Assembly: GCA_902826635.1 (NCBI GenBank)
Contig: CADEFQ010000004.1
Span: 50,350-107,915, forward strand
Direction: 5' to 3'
Source: an uncultured Pseudomonadota bacterium
GTDB taxonomy: Bacteria > Pseudomonadota > Gammaproteobacteria > Steroidobacterales > Steroidobacteraceae
Length of the DNA: 57,566 nucleotides
This document shows positions 53,591 through 57,566 of the stretch, piece after piece; the stretch's first letter is position 1; each line of letters opens with the position of its first letter. Below the pieces are notes generated by a model. The model did not search any database. It was not told where the DNA came from and worked only from the letters and a program-made list of their open reading frames with translations. The translations under genes were made by a program, and so were the position numbers.

Positions 53591-54823
53591 ATGCCCAATA
53601 CGTTCCTTCGCACCGGTGCGCTCACCCTGCCGCTCATCCTGTTGGCCGGCTGCTCCCTGATTGGCGACACCTTTTCACGCAAGCCCGTGCCGAAGGCGCC
53701 CGAGCCCCCGCCGCCGCCGCAGTACGCGCCGCCTGTCGCGACCGGCCGCTTCACGATCAATCCCGATCGCGACGATGTCGTCGGCGTGGTGCAAAAGACC
53801 GTCGTCGGCAAGGACGACACCTTCTCCGACATCGCACGGCGCTTCAACGTCGGCTACGAGGAGATGGTGCGGGCGAATCCGGGCGTGGATCCGTGGCTGC
53901 CCGGCGCCGGGCGCGAGGTCGTGGTGCCGAGCCGCTTCGTCCTCCCGAATGCGCCGCGCGAGGGCATCGTGATCAACCTGGCTGCGATGCGTCTTTGGTA
54001 CTTCGAGCCGCGCAAGGCGAAGGAGCTGCAGGTCGTGCACACGTACCCGATCGGCATCGGGCGCGTCGGCTGGGCGACTCCGGTCGGCGCGACGAAGATC
54101 GTGCGCATGAAAAAGGACCCCGAGTGGCGGCCGACCGCCGCGATCCGCAAGGAGCACGCCGAGAACGAGGATCCGGTGCCGGCGGTCGTAGCGGCCGGGC
54201 CCGACAATCCGCTCGGCAATCGCGCGATGTACCTCGGCTGGCCGACCTATCTGGTGCACGGCACGAACAAGCCCTACGGCGTCGGCATCCGTTCGAGCCA
54301 CGGCTGCATCCGGCTCTATCCCGAAGACATCGAGCAACTGTTCGACATGGCGAAGATCGGCACGCCGGTGCGCGTCGTGAACCAGCCGTACCTCTTCGGC
54401 TGGCACGAAGACAAGCTGTACCTTCAGGCCTATGACGTGCTCGAGGATGATCCGCGCGACTTCGCGAAGGCACAGAAGAAGCTGCTGACGAAACAACTCG
54501 CAGCGCGCATCCAGAAGGAACTGAAAGCCCGCGGTGAAGCGATCGACTGGGACGCCGTGTCCGCGATTTCGCATCAGCCGCGCGGCATCCCGGCGCCGAT
54601 CGCGGGCGCAAGCGCCAGCGTCGACGCGGAAGTCGCGGCGGCGGCGGTGGTCGAAAACCGGGTGCCGGACGGCGCAACCTGGGACGGCGTGTCGGGGCTG
54701 CCGATCGACGAGCAGACCTTCCAGGAAATGTTTTCCGACAACGAGGAGCAGGCGACGCCTGCGCCTGCGCCGCCCGCCGCGACGAGCGCGAAGCCCCCGG
54801 CCGGGAAAAAGCCGCAGGGCTGA
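53591..54823 (+). CDS. L,D-transpeptidase (YkuD/ErfK type) with LysM, lipoprotein
   Basis: The 410-residue protein has a lipoprotein signal (LTLPLILLAGCSLIG), a Pro-rich linker, a LysM-like peptidoglycan-binding stretch (GKDDTFSDIARRFNVGYEEMVRANPG) and a YkuD domain with VGWATPVGATKIVRMKKDP and the catalytic SSHGCIRLYPEDIEQLF (His237, Cys239). It forms 3-3 crosslinks in peptidoglycan or attaches lipoprotein. The C-terminal 150 residues are an extension with Pro/Ala-rich end. GATAAT (53579-53584) ends 6 bases before the ATG. It is followed after 4 bases by the M1 peptidase gene. Confidence 0.94.
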   Translation: MPNTFLRTGALTLPLILLAGCSLIGDTFSRKPVPKAPEPPPPPQYAPPVATGRFTINPDRDDVVGVVQKTVVGKDDTFSDIARRFNVGYEEMVRANPGVDPWLPGAGREVVVPSRFVLPNAPREGIVINLAAMRLWYFEPRKAKELQVVHTYPIGIGRVGWATPVGATKIVRMKKDPEWRPTAAIRKEHAENEDPVPAVVAAGPDNPLGNRAMYLGWPTYLVHGTNKPYGVGIRSSHGCIRLYPEDIEQLFDMAKIGTPVRVVNQPYLFGWHEDKLYLQAYDVLEDDPRDFAKAQKKLLTKQLAARIQKELKARGEAIDWDAVSAISHQPRGIPAPIAGASASVDAEVAAAAVVENRVPDGATWDGVSGLPIDEQTFQEMFSDNEEQATPAPAPPAATSAKPPAGKKPQG

Positions 54824-54827
54824 TCGC

Positions 54828-56744
54828 ATGCCGCCGCGCGCACTACGCGGACAGTTGCTCGCGGCTCTCACCGCGCTCGCACTCACAGCCTGCGCGGCAC
54901 AGCCCGCCCCTGAGGTCGAGGCACACGAGTCGGCACCGATCGAGAGCGGCCGGGACTACCACACGCTCGCGAACGTCGACGAGTTCCGTGTGCGGCATCT
55001 CGCGCTCGATCTCACGGTCGATTTTGCGGCGCGGCGCCTGAAGGGCACCGCGAGCCTCGACGTCGATCGCATCGCGGGCACGGGCCGCACGCTCGTACTC
55101 GACACGCGCGGACTCGACGTTTCCGCGGTCGAATGGCAGCCCGGTGCGGGCGCCGATGCCGGCGTGCGGGCGATGCCGCTGAGCTTTTCGATCGGTCCCG
55201 AACAGGCGCCGCTCGGCGCGCCGCTGTCGATCGCGTTGCCGTCAACGGCGAAGTCGTTCGTCGTGCGCATTCACTACGCGACGCGCCCGGAGGCTTCCGG
55301 CCTGCAGTGGGTCGTACCCGCCGGGACCGCAGGCAAGCTGCAGCCGTTCCTGTACTCCCAGTCGCAGGCGATCCACGCGCGCAGCTGGGTCCCGCTGCAA
55401 GACTCGCCTCAGGTGCGCATGAGCTTCGACGCGACCGTTCGCGTCCCGCCGGGGCTGCGCGCGCTGATGGGCGCCGAGCACGATCCGGCGCCGGGTGCCG
55501 ATGGCGTGTACCGCTTCCACATGCCGCAGCCGATCCCGTCCTACTTGCTCGCGATTGCGGTGGGCCGTATCGACTTCCGGCCGATCGGCGCCCGCACAGG
55601 CGTCTATGCCGAGCCCGAGGTGATCGACGCGGCGGCGCACGAGTTCGCCGACACGGAAAAGATGCTCGAGACCGGCGAGCAACTCTTCGGCCCGTACCGC
55701 TGGGGCCGGTACGACGTGTTGATCCTGCCGCCGTCGTTTCCGTTCGGCGGCATGGAAAACCCCCGCCTTTCGTTCATCACGCCGACCGTGATCGCGGGCG
55801 ATCGCAGCCTCGTGTCGGTGATCGCGCACGAGCTCGCGCATTCCTGGTCGGGCAATCTCGTCACGAATGCCACGTGGCGCGATTTCTGGCTGAACGAAGG
55901 CTTCACGGTCTACCTCGAGCGGCGGATCATGGCTGCGGTGTACGGGCGGCGCCGCGCCGCAATGGAAGACCTGCTCGGCTACCAGTCGCTGGAAAACGAA
56001 GTCGCGACGTTGCCGCCGGCCGAGCAGATCCTCGCGATCGACCTGCGTGGCCGCGACCCGGACGAGGGCGTGACCGATATTCCCTACGAAAAGGGGCATG
56101 CTTTCCTCGGCTGGCTCGAGTCGCGGGTGGGCGCGGCGTCGCTGCACGCGTTCCTGAAAGCTTATTTCGCGCACTTCTCGTTCGAGAGCATCAGCGTCGA
56201 GCAATTCCTCGCGTACCTCGAACCGGAGCTGCTGTCGAAGCATCCGGGCGCGGTGACGGCGGCCGAGCTGCACCGGTGGATCGATGAGCCGGGGATGGCG
56301 CTCGCGATTCGCCCGCAATCGGACGCGCTGATGAGGGTCGAAGCGGTGCGCACGGCCTTCCTTGCGGGGGAGACGACTGCCGCAGCGTTGCCGTATGCGC
56401 GCTGGACCACGCAGGAACGGCTGTATTTCCTGAACAACCTGCCGGCGTCCGTGCCCCGCGCGCAGCTCGATGCGCTCGACGCCGCGCTGCATCTCACCGA
56501 TGCGACGAACAGCGAAATTGCATTCAGCTGGTTCGGGATCGCGATCCGCAATGAATACGCTCCGGCCTGGCCGCGCCTCGAGCAGTATCTCGTCTCGGTC
56601 GGCCGCCGAAAGCTGATCGTGCCGCTCTACACGAGCCTGATGAAGACGCCATCGGGCGCCGAACGGGCGCACGCGATTTATGCCCGGGCGCGACCGGGCT
56701 ATCATCCGATCACCGCGGCGACGCTCGACGCAATCGTGCACTGA
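54828..56744 (+). CDS. M1 family aminopeptidase (leukotriene-A4-hydrolase-like)
   Basis: The 638-residue protein has a lipoprotein-like signal (LLAALTALALTAC) and an M1 peptidase fold: the exopeptidase motif FGGMENPRLSF (GGMEN at 307-311), zinc motif HELAHSWSGNLV (HELAH at 334-338) with Glu357 in FWLNEGFTVYLE, and a helical C-terminal domain as in LTA4 hydrolase. It removes N-terminal residues from peptides, probably in the periplasm. The start at 54828 (MPPRALRGQLL) is fixed by the signal peptide. It is 4 bases downstream of the L,D-transpeptidase gene. Confidence 0.94.
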   Translation: MPPRALRGQLLAALTALALTACAAQPAPEVEAHESAPIESGRDYHTLANVDEFRVRHLALDLTVDFAARRLKGTASLDVDRIAGTGRTLVLDTRGLDVSAVEWQPGAGADAGVRAMPLSFSIGPEQAPLGAPLSIALPSTAKSFVVRIHYATRPEASGLQWVVPAGTAGKLQPFLYSQSQAIHARSWVPLQDSPQVRMSFDATVRVPPGLRALMGAEHDPAPGADGVYRFHMPQPIPSYLLAIAVGRIDFRPIGARTGVYAEPEVIDAAAHEFADTEKMLETGEQLFGPYRWGRYDVLILPPSFPFGGMENPRLSFITPTVIAGDRSLVSVIAHELAHSWSGNLVTNATWRDFWLNEGFTVYLERRIMAAVYGRRRAAMEDLLGYQSLENEVATLPPAEQILAIDLRGRDPDEGVTDIPYEKGHAFLGWLESRVGAASLHAFLKAYFAHFSFESISVEQFLAYLEPELLSKHPGAVTAAELHRWIDEPGMALAIRPQSDALMRVEAVRTAFLAGETTAAALPYARWTTQERLYFLNNLPASVPRAQLDALDAALHLTDATNSEIAFSWFGIAIRNEYAPAWPRLEQYLVSVGRRKLIVPLYTSLMKTPSGAERAHAIYARARPGYHPITAATLDAIVH

Positions 56745-56747
56745 CCC

Positions 56748-56897
56748 ATGACCGACAACAAGAAACGCCTGACCGAATGGCTCGATCTGATGCTCGGCGA
56801 GATCGCGCGCAAGCGCGATGACGCGCGCGCGGCGCGCGCCGAGCAGGATCGTCGCAATCCGGAACGCCACCCCGGGGCCGCCCACCCCGACCGCTGA
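56748..56897 (+). CDS. Small hypothetical protein (49 aa)
   Basis: This short frame opens MTDNKKRLTEWLDLMLGEIA at 56748, 3 bases after the M1 peptidase stop, and ends at a TGA at 56895-56897. It is highly charged (Arg, Asp, Glu), probably helical in the first half and disordered at the end. Its position at the end of a tight operon with the transpeptidase and peptidase genes supports it. No function is proposed; it might be a family of small soluble proteins that follow such genes. Confidence 0.55.
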   Translation: MTDNKKRLTEWLDLMLGEIARKRDDARAARAEQDRRNPERHPGAAHPDR

Positions 56898-56970
56898 CAC
56901 GCACCGCTCGCCGCGCCCGATTCGGACTGTCGCCGTTATGCTACAGTCGGACAGATCACGGGGGGCATCA

Positions 56971-57566
56971 GTGGCCGACGCCGTCACTGGTTTCAATATT
57001 GCAGAACAGAACGGACCGGGACACGCGATCGCTCGCGTGAGCACGGGCGTGACTGCTTTCGTCGGCCGCGCACTCAAGGGCCCGGTCGATACGCCCATCG
57101 TCGTTCGCAGCTTCGCGGAATACGTGCGCCTCTTCGGCGGCCTCTGGCAGCCCTCGACGATGAGTTACGCCCTCGAACAATATTTCGAGAACGGCGGGCG
57201 CACGGCAATCGTGGTGCGCGTCGCGAACAGCGCGCGCCCGCCCACGATTACGCTGCGGACCGGGAGCGAGCCGCTGACGCTCGTCGGTCTCGCGCCCGGT
57301 TCGCGTGAGTACCTGCGCGCCTCGGTCGATTACGACGGCATCGGTGACAACGAGGACGACTGCTTCAATCTCGTCCTGCAGCGCATCCGCACGCCGGGTT
57401 CGGAGCGCATCGAGGACCAGGAGATCTTCCGCCGCCTCTCGGTGCAGTCCGGCAGCGATCGCCATGTCGCCGCCGTGCTCACGGACTCGCGCCTCGTGCG
57501 CGTGCGCGGCGCGGTCCCGCGGGAGCGGCCACTGCGCACGCCGTCGCGCCATGCGAGCCTGCTCGT
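56971..57566 (+). CDS. Contractile tail-sheath protein, 5' part (runs off the right edge)
   Basis: The frame starts GTG at 56971 with GGGGG five bases upstream and stays open to the end of the window (198 codons). The N-terminal translation, ARVSTGVTAFVGRALKGPVD and TPIVVRSFAEYVRLFGGLW, then ALEQYFENGGRTAIVVRVAN, is that of tail-sheath proteins of contractile phage tails and phage-tail-like injection systems (Phage_sheath family). It does not resemble the T6SS sheath TssC. The gene has its own upstream region and begins after an operon of peptidases. Whether it belongs to a prophage, R-type tailocin or extracellular injection system depends on genes to the right. Confidence 0.82.
   Translation, partial: MADAVTGFNIAEQNGPGHAIARVSTGVTAFVGRALKGPVDTPIVVRSFAEYVRLFGGLWQPSTMSYALEQYFENGGRTAIVVRVANSARPPTITLRTGSEPLTLVGLAPGSREYLRASVDYDGIGDNEDDCFNLVLQRIRTPGSERIEDQEIFRRLSVQSGSDRHVAAVLTDSRLVRVRGAVPRERPLRTPSRHASLL

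Overview
The window is high-G+C bacterial DNA packed with short-gap and overlapping genes. Gene content (GreB, TtcA, biosynthetic SpeA, a DUF6524-type membrane protein, RND efflux, many lipoproteins) points to a gammaproteobacterium, perhaps near Xanthomonadales or Steroidobacterales. That placement is inference. I found no rRNA, tRNA, CRISPR array or transposase.

Layout. 1-2911: an outer-membrane barrel gene cut by the left edge, then a minus-strand operon of PadR regulator, HAAS/sensor membrane protein, lipoprotein and DUF192 protein with an operator-like palindrome. 2988-14693: a glycogen/alpha-glucan cluster (GlgP, GlgB, GlgC, GH57, MalQ, a small lipoprotein and GlgA), interrupted before GlgA by two inverted copies of a structured repeat. 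14720-20972: a degenerate serine-hydrolase-like protein, an EamA transporter and an RND efflux pair. 21046-27586: an M32 carboxypeptidase, TtcA, a fused phosphatase-ADP-ribosylglycohydrolase, then a zinc peptidase / ATP-grasp / CpeT-like lipoprotein cassette. 27627-31555: S9 peptidase, GST and MFS genes on the minus strand. 31684-38323: two unknown proteins, a minus-strand group (unknown, NUDIX, AhpD-like, DUF6524), a UvrD-type helicase, a lipoprotein methyltransferase and an RRM protein. 38417-46383: DUF1838, PhzF, GDT1 half-transporter, SpeA, SseA, GST, homospermidine synthase, GreB and a small unknown. 46489-56897: envelope proteins and peptidases (DUF748/AsmA-like, M13, LemA, two TPM proteins, L,D-transpeptidase, M1). 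At 56971 a contractile tail-sheath gene begins and runs off the right edge.

How genes work together. The glycogen genes cover ADP-glucose synthesis, chain elongation, branching, phosphorolysis and glucan remodelling. SpeA and homospermidine synthase indicate a polyamine route ending in homospermidine. The end of the window is rich in secreted peptidases and wall-modifying enzymes.

Most notable: (i) the inverted pair of palindrome-ended repeats at 12629-13269, whose cores are nearly identical while the outer stems differ in sequence yet stay fully complementary; (ii) ten start codons with a -10-like hexamer ending only 6-8 nt upstream, suggesting common leaderless mRNAs; (iii) the phosphatase-ADP-ribosylglycohydrolase fusion and the adjacent peptidase/ligase cassette; (iv) the sheath gene at the right edge, which may open a contractile injection system outside the window.
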